Assembly (NCBI RefSeq): GCF_002980575.1
Contig: NZ_PVBS01000004.1
Location: 1-64,000 of the forward strand
Source: Sphingobacterium gobiense
GTDB lineage: Bacteria > Bacteroidota > Bacteroidia > Sphingobacteriales > Sphingobacteriaceae
Direction: 5' to 3'
Length of the DNA: 64,000 bases
The position numbers were made by a program, and so were the translations under genes. Positions 8,320 to 16,255 of the stretch are shown one piece after another (within the stretch, counting starts at the first letter, position 1; the number at the start of each line of letters is the position of its first letter). Under the pieces are notes generated by a model, which searched no databases, was not told where the DNA came from, and saw only the letters and a list, made by a program, of their open reading frames with translations.

Positions 8320-9725
8320 GAGTTATTTTTATACTTATTGATGATGTCGACGATAATCTTATTACCCTGTAATTGAGGTAAGTAATCAAACAAGATGTGA
8401 AATTTATCTGGATTCGTTGCTAGCCCTAGTTCCAGAAAGTTCAAGGCCTCGTTGTATTTGCCCTGTGCGAACAGATAAGCAACTAATCTGTAATAGAGCT
8501 CGGAAGCATCTGGATTCTGCTTGATCGCATCTCCAATAACATCAATCGCTTCCGCATATTTACCCTGCTCGAAATAGATGGAAGAAAAGTCTAGCCAAGC
8601 CTCCACATCTGTGGGATTAAGTTGTACGACTTTTTTATAAGCAAATTCAGATTCTTCAAACTGCTTTAATTTATATCTAGCGTCCGCGATGGCAAACCAA
8701 TAATCCGGACTGCTATCGTCTAACTCCAAAGCTTTTTTATAGAAATGAAGAGACTCAAAATGTCGTTCATCAAAATCTAACGTCACACCTATCCCAAACC
8801 AAGCATCTGCCAGAAGGGGATCAAGCTTAACAGCCTTTTTATAATTTTCCCGTGCTTCATCCATCTGCTCAAGTTTTTCATAACATTCACCTATGGCACA
8901 GTACACATCAGCAGTGGGACGTTCATATTCAAAGGTTTGCTTATAGACGTGGATGGCTTCTGTGTATTTTTGTAAGTTAACGAGTACATTCCCCTTGTTA
9001 AAGTAGGCGGGAACAAAAGTTTCATTAATAAGGACCGCATAATCATAAGCGTCGATCGCATCCGGAAAGTTCTCCATTCGCTCATATACCAACCCAAGAT
9101 TAAACCATGCAGCGTAAGAATACGGATCGGAATCGATATACGATTTATAGAATAGCACGCTCTCTTCCGGTCTGTCCACGATTTCATAGCAGAAAGCCAA
9201 GGCATGGAGTGCGTCGTCATTTTCCATATTTGCTTCGAGCGATCGCTTAAGATATGCTATAGCCTTTTCGTATTCGCCTTTGATCTGGTACAGTTCAGCT
9301 ATTTGAAAATAAGCTTCTGCAGAATCTTCACCCAATTCAATAGCGTTTAAGAAAAGTTGTTCTCCCTCCTCTACATCGCCCTGCAATAGCGCGATATTGC
9401 CCTTCAAAAGAAACGCCTCTCCGCTATTAGGCTCTAATATAGCGGCCCTATCCAATTCTTCCAATGCCTTCTCCAGTTGATTCGTTCGTACAAAAAGCTG
9501 CGCTTTCTTGAGCAAGAAAGTCGATTCGTAAGGATGTTGGCTTTTGGCGTACTCTGCCACCTGGAGTGCCTTAACGGGGTCGTCTTTGTCCGTGTAGTAA
9601 TCAATGATACTTTCGAAGGCCTTCGCATCAAAAAAATATAGATCTTGATTGCGAAGCATCTCTTCGTATCGGTCTACGGACAATCTTTGTTCTTCAGGTG
9701 AGCCAAATTCGAAATCTTCTTCCAT
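8316..9725 (-). CDS. Tetratricopeptide-repeat protein
   Basis: A 469-residue protein made almost wholly of TPR units of 34 residues; about ten to eleven can be counted, for example 'EKALEELDRAAILEPNSGEAF' and 'AWFNLGLVYERMENFPDAID'. There is no signal peptide or membrane segment, so it is probably cytoplasmic and a scaffold for protein contacts. The ATG at 9725 is preceded by AAAGGAGTGAT, an unusually good Shine-Dalgarno sequence for this phylum. It is the first gene of a run TPR-aroE-MBL-permease. The function is unknown; the tie to aroE is positional. Confidence 0.85.
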   Translation of the reverse strand: MEEDFEFGSPEEQRLSVDRYEEMLRNQDLYFFDAKAFESIIDYYTDKDDPVKALQVAEYAKSQHPYESTFLLKKAQLFVRTNQLEKALEELDRAAILEPNSGEAFLLKGNIALLQGDVEEGEQLFLNAIELGEDSAEAYFQIAELYQIKGEYEKAIAYLKRSLEANMENDDALHALAFCYEIVDRPEESVLFYKSYIDSDPYSYAAWFNLGLVYERMENFPDAIDAYDYAVLINETFVPAYFNKGNVLVNLQKYTEAIHVYKQTFEYERPTADVYCAIGECYEKLEQMDEARENYKKAVKLDPLLADAWFGIGVTLDFDERHFESLHFYKKALELDDSSPDYWFAIADARYKLKQFEESEFAYKKVVQLNPTDVEAWLDFSSIYFEQGKYAEAIDVIGDAIKQNPDASELYYRLVAYLFAQGKYNEALNFLELGLATNPDKFHILFDYLPQLQGNKIIVDIINKYKNNS

Positions 9726-9880
9726 ATCACTCCTTTCATTTTTCTATAAGTGTTGTCTCTCTTCCACAACTCCTCACCACAGAAGAAATTTATGAAGAAA
9801 ATGTGAGAACTAATGATTTTGTTTTCCACATTTTCACATATAGTTCTGCAAAGATAGCGTAAATTATTGATAATAAATAG

Positions 9881-9912
9881 AAAAGCCGACCCCGTATAAA
9901 GGGCCGGCTTTT
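9881..9912 (-). terminator. Rho-independent terminator of ompA
   Basis: 12-base arms (AAAAGCCGACCC / GGGCCGGCTTTT on the plus strand). As RNA of the minus strand all pairs form, with one G-U; on the plus strand one A/C mismatch would remain. This direction fits the end of ompA. Confidence 0.85.
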
Positions 9913-9944
9913 GTTATGGATAATTCTTTCTTAAGAAGAATTCC

Positions 9945-11330
9945 TTATTTTACTTTGATCTCAACACGACGGTTTTGGATACGACCTTCTTCTGTAGCAT
10001 TTGATGCGACAGGATTGTCTTCACCGTAACCAGTTGCTGTTACACTTGAAGCAGATACACCAGCGTTAACTAAGTATTGCTTAACTGCGTTAGCGCGGTC
10101 TTTAGATAAGTTCAAGTTGTAAGCTTCAGTACCTTCAGCAGAAGCGTAACCGTCTAAGTTTACAGAAGAATTGTTATCACGCAATTCTTTAGCCAATTTA
10201 TCTAAAGTTGAGTACGATTCAGTTTTCAATACAGAGCTATCAAATTCGAATTGAATAGGTGAGTAATAAGCTCCTTGAGTAGCGTTGTTTTGAGCTACTG
10301 GCTCAGGGAATTTGATAGGACATCCAGAACCATCAACTGGCGTACCAGCAGGAGTATTTGGACATTTATCGAATTTATCAGATACACCGTCACCATCAGA
10401 ATCTTTGCTCAATTGATCAACAGTTCCTTCTAATGTAGAAACGCGTTGTTTCAATGCTTCAACTTCGTTACGCAATGAAGGATCTTTCAATTCGTCGTAC
10501 AACGTAGACACTGGGTTTGTGAAAGTTAAGTTTTCTTTGTCACGAGAACCTAAAGTAAATTCTAAACCACCGTACACGTTAGAGAAACGTTGTTTAGTAT
10601 CTCCTTGTCTGCTAGGACCATACAACCAAGCTTCATCAGTGAAGTTCATCGTGTAACCTAAGTTCAATGCAACAACTTCAGATAACTTGAATTTTGCACC
10701 AACTCCTACCGGTACATACATACCTAGACGGAAGTCACGATCTCCTACTGCAGTACGGTCACCGAAGATCTCAGAACCCCAGTTACCTTTATTGTCCCAA
10801 GCAACATTTTGGAAATCATTATCAGAATATTGCACTGGGTTGAATGCCATTACTCCCAAACCTACTTTAGCGTAGAAGTTAACTGCATTTTCTCTTCTCA
10901 TGAAATCGATCGTACCTAATTGGAATACACCGTTCAAGCTACCAGCCCAGTTTACTTCTGTTTCAGCAGAAGCTGCGCCGTGAGGACCTTCAGTAGCAGG
11001 GCCAGACAAGTCGTGGTTGTACGTTTTGATACGACCGCGGTTAGCTTCCAATTCTAAACCGAATAAGTGAGAGAATTGTTTACGGACAGTTAAACCGTAG
11101 TATTCACCTACTTTGTTTTGGAAGTAACCGACTTGTTGACCAAAAGCATTGCTACCACCGATAAGTGTGTTTGGTGTAGTAATACCACCTTGGACGCCGA
11201 TAGACCAAGTTCTGTATTGTGATCTTCCACCAAATACAGTTGGAGTTTGCGCTTGTGCGTGCTCAGCAAAGCCTAATGCGGCTACTAAAGACGCTGCAAC
11301 AGCTGTTTTTTTAATTGTAGAATAGTTCAT
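9945..11330 (-). CDS. OmpA-family outer membrane protein with beta-barrel and peptidoglycan-binding domain
   Basis: A 461-residue protein from the ATG at 11330, where a clear signal peptide starts (MNYSTIKKTAV to 'EHAQAQ'). The open frame extends 20 codons further but into the leader. An N-terminal barrel (to about residue 265) is followed by a coiled segment 'LRNEVEALKQRVSTLEGTVD', a thrombospondin-3-like Ca-binding linker 'DSDGDGVSDKFDKCPNTPAG', and the OmpA C-terminal domain with 'LDGYASAEGTEAYNLNLSKD' and 'NRRVEI', which binds diaminopimelate in peptidoglycan. The regular codon use suggests an abundant protein, a major outer-membrane-to-wall anchor. Confidence 0.93.
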   Translation of the reverse strand: MNYSTIKKTAVAASLVAALGFAEHAQAQTPTVFGGRSQYRTWSIGVQGGITTPNTLIGGSNAFGQQVGYFQNKVGEYYGLTVRKQFSHLFGLELEANRGRIKTYNHDLSGPATEGPHGAASAETEVNWAGSLNGVFQLGTIDFMRRENAVNFYAKVGLGVMAFNPVQYSDNDFQNVAWDNKGNWGSEIFGDRTAVGDRDFRLGMYVPVGVGAKFKLSEVVALNLGYTMNFTDEAWLYGPSRQGDTKQRFSNVYGGLEFTLGSRDKENLTFTNPVSTLYDELKDPSLRNEVEALKQRVSTLEGTVDQLSKDSDGDGVSDKFDKCPNTPAGTPVDGSGCPIKFPEPVAQNNATQGAYYSPIQFEFDSSVLKTESYSTLDKLAKELRDNNSSVNLDGYASAEGTEAYNLNLSKDRANAVKQYLVNAGVSASSVTATGYGEDNPVASNATEEGRIQNRRVEIKVK

Positions 11331-11378
11331 ACTCTTGTTTTTAAGGTTATTAAAAATTTTAAATTGTTTCCCTTTTTT

Positions 11379-11386
11379 CAAATTTA
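11379..11386 (-). promoter_or_regulatory. -7 promoter element TAAATTTG of ompA
   Basis: Read on the minus strand the bases are TAAATTTG, the Bacteroidota -7 consensus. It lies 48 bases before the ompA ATG, giving a leader of about 45 nt. No clear -33 element was seen. Confidence 0.55.
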
Positions 11387-11578
11387 ACATAACATTAACA
11401 AGAACGGTGCCAAAAAATGCCGGTTTGTTAAAATTTTATATTAAGGCTAGATTTTGTTGTTGTTCAACGAATTTGCCCGCGTAAAAGTATAGATATTATT
11501 TAGAATACCCAAATTTTCTTCGTTCTTTTTATCTGATTATCAATAAAACGATACAGTTTGTAGTGTATCCCTTACATG

Positions 11579-12592
11579 CTATAGAATAAAGTGAATGACT
11601 GCGAGCGTTATTCCGCCCAATATTGCGCTCACTGGGATAGTCAATATCCAGGCCCATAATAAGCTGATAGTAACCCCCCAGCGGACGGCGGACACGCGTT
11701 TCACTACGCCCACACCGATAATCGAGCCGGTAATTGTATGGGTAGTAGATACCGGAATGCCGAAGTGTTCCGTTATCCCGAGCGTAGCAGCACCGGCAGT
11801 TTCCGCAGCGACGCCTTCTAGTGGAGTCACTTTCGTAATTTTGGTACCCATCGTTTTTACGATTTTCCATCCCCCACTCATCGTTCCCGCGGCGATCGCG
11901 GCGTAACACGATAGTGGAACCCATGCAGGCATAGCTTCAAAGTCCGGGATTACCTGCTCTGCAATCAAGGCTGTGGCGATAATACCCATAACCTTTTGTG
12001 CATCATTACCTCCATGCGCAAAGCTTAATCCCGCCGACGATATCAATTGCCCCACCTTAAACCACTTCTCCGCGGTTGCCGGTCGGGCTTTCTTAGCTAT
12101 GTTCATGATAATCAGCGTGATAATGACGGAAATGATCATACCGATGACAGGTGCCAAGACAATAAACGATGCGATTTTTAAAATCGCCGACTGGTTAACG
12201 GCTGTTACAGGATTAGCGCCCATAAACCAAGCATAGGCCATTCCTGACCCTGCAAATCCCCCTATAAGGGTATGCGATGAACTAGAAGGGATGCCATAGT
12301 ACCATGTAAATAAGTTCCATGAAATAGCCGCAACCAAACCTGCAAATATAACTTCTAATGTGATATATTCTTCAAGGACTGTTTTAGCAATCGTATTGGC
12401 TACTTTATGGTCGGTAAAATAGAAATAAGCAGCAAAGTTCCATATAGCTGCCCACAGTACGGCCATAAAAGGTGTTAATACTTTGGTTGATACGACGGTC
12501 GCAATGGAATTGGCTGCGTCATGAAAGCCATTAATGTAGTCAAACGCAATAGCCAGAACGACAACGACGATCAATAAGGTGGAAATCATCAT
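11579..12592 (-). CDS. Inorganic phosphate transporter, PiT family
   Basis: A 337-residue membrane protein with two copies of the PiT signature, 'GFHDAANSIATVVSTKVL' near the N-terminus and 'FGIPVSTTHTITGSIIGVG' near the C-terminus, and about ten hydrophobic segments. PiT carriers import phosphate, as metal-phosphate or with a cation, at low affinity. The DUF47 gene is 30 bases upstream in the same direction, the usual pairing. Confidence 0.92.
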   Translation of the reverse strand: MMISTLLIVVVVLAIAFDYINGFHDAANSIATVVSTKVLTPFMAVLWAAIWNFAAYFYFTDHKVANTIAKTVLEEYITLEVIFAGLVAAISWNLFTWYYGIPSSSSHTLIGGFAGSGMAYAWFMGANPVTAVNQSAILKIASFIVLAPVIGMIISVIITLIIMNIAKKARPATAEKWFKVGQLISSAGLSFAHGGNDAQKVMGIIATALIAEQVIPDFEAMPAWVPLSCYAAIAAGTMSGGWKIVKTMGTKITKVTPLEGVAAETAGAATLGITEHFGIPVSTTHTITGSIIGVGVVKRVSAVRWGVTISLLWAWILTIPVSAILGGITLAVIHFIL

Positions 12593-12622
12593 AATATGTT
12601 ATGCTTTCTTAATGCCAGAATA

Positions 12623-13270
12623 CTAGGCATTTTTTACTAAAATACTTTCTAATACATTGGCCACGTCCTCACACTTGTCCGTAGCATCTTCCATTGCAGA
12701 AAGCACTTCCTTGGTTTTAATGAGCGTGATAGCGTCTTTTTCGTATTCGAAAAGCTCACTTACCGCCTTATCGAAGATATAATCAGCTTTGTTCTCTACG
12801 CTATTAATCCTTACACAAGAATCGGTTATGTTGCGGATATTTTTAAGATCTCTTAGTTCATTAAGTGCCTTTGCAACATGTTCCGTAGCTTCCAAAATTA
12901 AGTCAGCTATCTCCTTCATGGCTTGGCTTGGCGTTTGCACCTTATAAAGCTCCATGCGATTGGATGCTCCCTGTATAAAATCCGCTACGTCATCCAGCGA
13001 GCTTGCTAACGAATGTATATCTTCACGGTCAAAAGGCGTAATGAAGTTCTTTCCCAATTCTAAATGAATTTGGTGGGTGATGTCGTCTCCCTTATGTTCG
13101 AGATCTTCGATCTTTTTGTTCAGTTCAGCGCGTTTAGACAAATCTGTGATGTAAACGGATTCTTTCAACGCTTTTGCCATCACGATAAGATTTGCGCCCG
13201 CTTGTTCAAACAAAGGAAAGAACTTTTTGTCCTTCGGAACGAAATACTGAAAAATGCTATTTAAAGACAT
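12623..13270 (-). CDS. DUF47/PhoU-like protein, partner of the Pit transporter
   Basis: A 215-residue, all-helical cytoplasmic protein of the DUF47 (YkaA, TIGR00153) family, related to PhoU. Typical segments are 'FFPLFEQAGANLIVMAKALKE', the acidic metal-binding stretch 'EDLEHKGDDITHQIHLEL', and 'EDATDKCEDVANVLESI'. DUF47 genes usually precede pit and are thought to regulate the carrier. Here the two genes form a likely operon, with a -7 element just upstream. Confidence 0.9.
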   Translation of the reverse strand: MSLNSIFQYFVPKDKKFFPLFEQAGANLIVMAKALKESVYITDLSKRAELNKKIEDLEHKGDDITHQIHLELGKNFITPFDREDIHSLASSLDDVADFIQGASNRMELYKVQTPSQAMKEIADLILEATEHVAKALNELRDLKNIRNITDSCVRINSVENKADYIFDKAVSELFEYEKDAITLIKTKEVLSAMEDATDKCEDVANVLESILVKNA

Positions 13271-13286
13271 AGTGATTGAATTTATG

Positions 13287-13294
13287 CAAAAATA
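13287..13294 (-). promoter_or_regulatory. -7 promoter element TATTTTTG of the DUF47-pit operon
   Basis: Matches TAnnTTTG on the minus strand, 16 bases before the ATG at 13270, so the leader would be about 12 nt. The stretch is A/T-rich, so a chance match is possible. Confidence 0.45.
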
Positions 13295-13341
13295 TGAATG
13301 AAATGTTAAGTTAATGTTAAGTTTAAAATGTTTATTATATC

Positions 13342-14376
13342 TTAGTGGTGTTTTGGCTGCTCCAATGTAAATCCGAAAGTGGTGCCAATACCCTCCGTAC
13401 TACGTACATTAACATTCTGTTCATGTGCTTCAATAATATGCTTGACTATCGCTAAACCAAGTCCAGAGCCACCAACTTCGCGCGAACGGCTCGCATCCGT
13501 GCGATAAAAGCGTTCAAATACACGCGAAAGGTTTTTTTCTTCTATACCTATACCATTATCTGTCACTTCTACCAAAACTTGCTCGAACAACGGAAAAATA
13601 GAAACAGTGGTCTTACCATCTTTTTTACCGTACTTAATGGAATTATCCAATAAATTTATGAGCACCTGTTGAACACGCTTGCGATCCCCTTTAACAAGGA
13701 TAGGATGATTTAACTTGCCATTATATCGCATCTGAATACCATGTTGCCTCGCTTTCCCCTCCAGATCCTCTATACAGTCTTTAATAAGTGCTACGATATC
13801 AAAATTTTCTATTGTTAAGGAGATAATACCGGTCTCCAATTTGGATATTTCGTCTAAGTCCTGAATTAAATAGCTGAGACGGTCAAGGTTGCGGGCCGCT
13901 TTTTCCAGAAAATTTTTCGCCATTTCTGGATTATCATCTATTAAACCATCCTGCAATGTTTCGACATAACCCTGCGTTGCAAACAGCGGCGTTTTAAACT
14001 CATGGGAGATGTTGGAAAGAAATTCTTTACGGAATTTGGCCTGTTCTCTAAGTTTGTCAAGTTCGGACAAGCGTTGCTTGGCCCAATCTTGTACTTCCCT
14101 TTCTGCGTCGCGGATAGGGTCGTCCGTTATCTGTTCACCCAATGCATCCTTAAGCCCTTTTCCTAATTTCAGGTTACGGATAAGCTTATACACATTTCGG
14201 ATTCTTTTGTGAATAAACCGTTCGAATAAGTTGAGTAAAATGGCATAAGAGACAAGGACGATTGTAACAAATATCAAAACCGCTATGGTCAGGCTTCCTC
14301 TATGAAAGTAATCAATCACAGCAGCTAGGAGTCCGATACTGCTAGCTATAAGAAGAGTAAAGATGCTCAGATTCAT
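13342..14376 (-). CDS. Membrane sensor histidine kinase, PhoR-like
   Basis: A 344-residue kinase. Two membrane helices at about 5-25 and 30-52 are joined by a very short loop, so there is no large outside sensor. The H-box 'FLSNISHEFKTPLFATQGYV' (about residue 125) carries the phosphorylated His; the ATP-binding part shows 'LLDNSIKYG' (N-box), 'VTDNGIGIEEKNL' (G1), 'FERFYRTD' (F) and 'GGSGLGLAI' (G2). No response regulator gene lies next to it. The position just after the phosphate-carrier operon suggests a role in phosphate response, but this rests on context. Confidence 0.88.
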   Translation of the reverse strand: MNLSIFTLLIASSIGLLAAVIDYFHRGSLTIAVLIFVTIVLVSYAILLNLFERFIHKRIRNVYKLIRNLKLGKGLKDALGEQITDDPIRDAEREVQDWAKQRLSELDKLREQAKFRKEFLSNISHEFKTPLFATQGYVETLQDGLIDDNPEMAKNFLEKAARNLDRLSYLIQDLDEISKLETGIISLTIENFDIVALIKDCIEDLEGKARQHGIQMRYNGKLNHPILVKGDRKRVQQVLINLLDNSIKYGKKDGKTTVSIFPLFEQVLVEVTDNGIGIEEKNLSRVFERFYRTDASRSREVGGSGLGLAIVKHIIEAHEQNVNVRSTEGIGTTFGFTLEQPKHH

Positions 14377-14426
14377 GAAACTTCGTATAACGAATAACTA
14401 AAGTACAAAACCTGAACCAAATTGCG

Positions 14427-15080
14427 TTATATTTTTGCGATTACTGTCTTTCCCCCAACTACCTTATCGCCGATATTCACCGATATTTCCGTGCCTAATG
14501 GTAAAAACAAATCCACTCGAGAACCAAATTTAATGAATCCAAACTCCTCACCTTGTGTTACGGAGTCGTTTTCCTTCACATACCAGACGATACGTCGCGC
14601 CATAGCGCCTGCAATCTGTCGGAATAGTACCTCCACATTAGATTGGTTTTTTATCACGATGGTCGTTCTTTCGTTGTCCGTAGAGGACTTGGGGTGCCAC
14701 GCCACCAGAAATTTACCCGGATGATACTTAAAGTATGAAATTACACCACTGATAGGGTTTCGGTTTACGTGGACATTTATCGGCGACATAAAAATGGAAA
14801 CCTGTATCCGTCTATCCTCAAAGTACTCCGTCTCCTCCGTTTCTTCAATCACCACAACCTTTCCATCTGCAGGGCAAAGGACGATTTGCTCATCTGGTGT
14901 AACCCGTTTGACGGGGCTTCTGAAAAACTGGACAATGGCAATGAATAGAAATGCCGAAAGAGCGTATAAAAACCATTTAAGGTAGGCGGGCGCATCATAA
15001 AAATCGGCAAGCGCGTTAATCACGAAAACAAACAATACAACGATTGCCAAACTGGTATATCCTTCTTTATGGAATTTCAT
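14427..15080 (-). CDS. psd: Phosphatidylserine decarboxylase proenzyme, short (PSD-A) type
   Basis: A 217-residue membrane-bound enzyme that turns phosphatidylserine into phosphatidylethanolamine. It has two hydrophobic helices at the N-terminus (about 10-50), the 'PADGKVVVIEE' and 'FMSPINVHVNRNPISG' motifs, and near the C-terminus 'GFIKFGSRVDLFLP'. The Gly-Ser of that last motif is the self-cleavage site that makes the pyruvoyl group; the GSR version is usual in short psd proteins. It lies 52 bases after the MORN-repeat gene and has its own -7 element. Confidence 0.93.
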   Translation of the reverse strand: MKFHKEGYTSLAIVVLFVFVINALADFYDAPAYLKWFLYALSAFLFIAIVQFFRSPVKRVTPDEQIVLCPADGKVVVIEETEETEYFEDRRIQVSIFMSPINVHVNRNPISGVISYFKYHPGKFLVAWHPKSSTDNERTTIVIKNQSNVEVLFRQIAGAMARRIVWYVKENDSVTQGEEFGFIKFGSRVDLFLPLGTEISVNIGDKVVGGKTVIAKI

Positions 15081-15104
15081 CTCGTAATGGGTAAAACTAC
15101 GCTA

Positions 15105-15112
15105 CAAATATA
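15105..15112 (-). promoter_or_regulatory. -7 promoter element TATATTTG of psd
   Basis: On the minus strand a perfect TAnnTTTG element, 24 bases before the psd ATG. This gives psd a promoter of its own within the polA-MORN-psd run. Confidence 0.55.
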
Positions 15113-15132
15113 GTATACTTCGGTGAAATCCA

Positions 15133-16251
15133 CTAAGGTTGTTTTTCTCTTATAATATGAAAGCTATGAAAATGAAACTGTCCAGCGTCATTAACGCTAA
15201 GGCTGCCATGAACCGTCACTGTGCCTGCAATAGCATTCCCGTCTTGGTCAAGAGTCGGGAAATAGAAAGGTATTTCGTTAAGTACCATTTCCAAGTAGCG
15301 ATTTAACTCTTTGGTCGCCAATGCGTCTTTCAATGTAACTTCCGTTGGATTTCCCTCTTTATCTAATTGTATTTCGTAACTAAATTTATCCTCAATATTC
15401 GTAAGCGTTGGGCTGCTTCTAAGCATAGCGCTGAATTTTTCCGATAAATACGTATTGAATCCGCTATAATCATCAAAGCTGCACGGCTTAGATAATAACC
15501 TCTCTGCCGTGTAGAAATACGATATCGGGACGAAAGCCATAGGCGTTCGATAAGTTGCGTCCAGAAAGAGGTTGTAACCTTCACTGAGTATACCCGTGTT
15601 ATCATCGAAAACCTCTTCCGTGTACAATGTTTTTTTTCCGTCGTGATCCACCATGTGGGTCGTCCAATATCCCCTCGGGAGACCATTTCTTACTTTTCCT
15701 TTACGCTCAAAAAATGGATAACCGTATTCATTATAAAAGGCAAAGGGCATGGTGAACTCATAACTACCGTTCCCATCCTTTATTCTTTGTCGGCCCCTTC
15801 TGTCCCAAAAAGCCATAATTCTAACCGCCGCCTCATCATAATTGACCGTCAGCATAGGTTTTCCATCTGGATAGTAATATTTCCAATCGCCTATCGGCCT
15901 ATCTTGTTCGAAAGTCACCTCCCATTTCAAAGTACCATTAGGATGATAGGCTTTAAACGGCCCTTCTTTTATACCTTGATTATGATACCCTCTGAGCACC
16001 ACCGTTCCGTTTTGGTCAAAATCCCGGAAGTCCGCATGAAAAACATTTTTTTCCACGATAAATTGCGATACCCGTTCAATGGATTTAAAAACACAATCTT
16101 TATCGACCAAATAATAATAATCATCAAAATAGAATCGCACAAGACCCGTCGGTATTTTCTCGAACAAGGTTACTGTTGCGGCCGTATCCGGTTGTTGCCC
16201 CCTCGCAAAGAGCGTAGTAAATAAGAGAAGTAATAGTCCTGTCCGTTGCAT
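15133..16251 (-). CDS. Exported protein with MORN-like (YwqK-type) repeats
   Basis: A 372-residue protein with a signal peptide (about 1-18, ending 'FARGQQ'). Its middle has repeats of the 'G.Y.NG...G.W..YY.dGk' kind seen in MORN/YwqK proteins: 'GYHNQGIKEGPFKAYHPNGT', 'DRPIGDWKYYYPDGKPMLTV', 'YGYPFFERKGKVRNGLPRGY'. The C-terminal 100 residues, with 'IQLDKEGNPTEVTLKD', recall a TonB-C-like fold, but I am not sure. Although such proteins are often labelled 'antitoxin', nothing here supports that. It starts 4 bases after the polA stop and is probably co-transcribed with polA. Confidence 0.7.
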   Translation of the reverse strand: MQRTGLLLLLFTTLFARGQQPDTAATVTLFEKIPTGLVRFYFDDYYYLVDKDCVFKSIERVSQFIVEKNVFHADFRDFDQNGTVVLRGYHNQGIKEGPFKAYHPNGTLKWEVTFEQDRPIGDWKYYYPDGKPMLTVNYDEAAVRIMAFWDRRGRQRIKDGNGSYEFTMPFAFYNEYGYPFFERKGKVRNGLPRGYWTTHMVDHDGKKTLYTEEVFDDNTGILSEGYNLFLDATYRTPMAFVPISYFYTAERLLSKPCSFDDYSGFNTYLSEKFSAMLRSSPTLTNIEDKFSYEIQLDKEGNPTEVTLKDALATKELNRYLEMVLNEIPFYFPTLDQDGNAIAGTVTVHGSLSVNDAGQFHFHSFHIIREKQP

Positions 16252-16255
16252 ATCT

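Noticed and set aside
8891-9220. 109-codon ORF on the minus strand inside the TPR gene
   Set aside because: It is in another frame of the TPR gene on the same strand and has no family character; the TPR repeats are unbroken through it.
15133-16251. Toxin-antitoxin reading of the MORN-repeat protein
   Set aside because: The YwqK-type repeat is often labelled antitoxin, but this protein is exported, is co-located with polA and psd, and has no toxin gene beside it.
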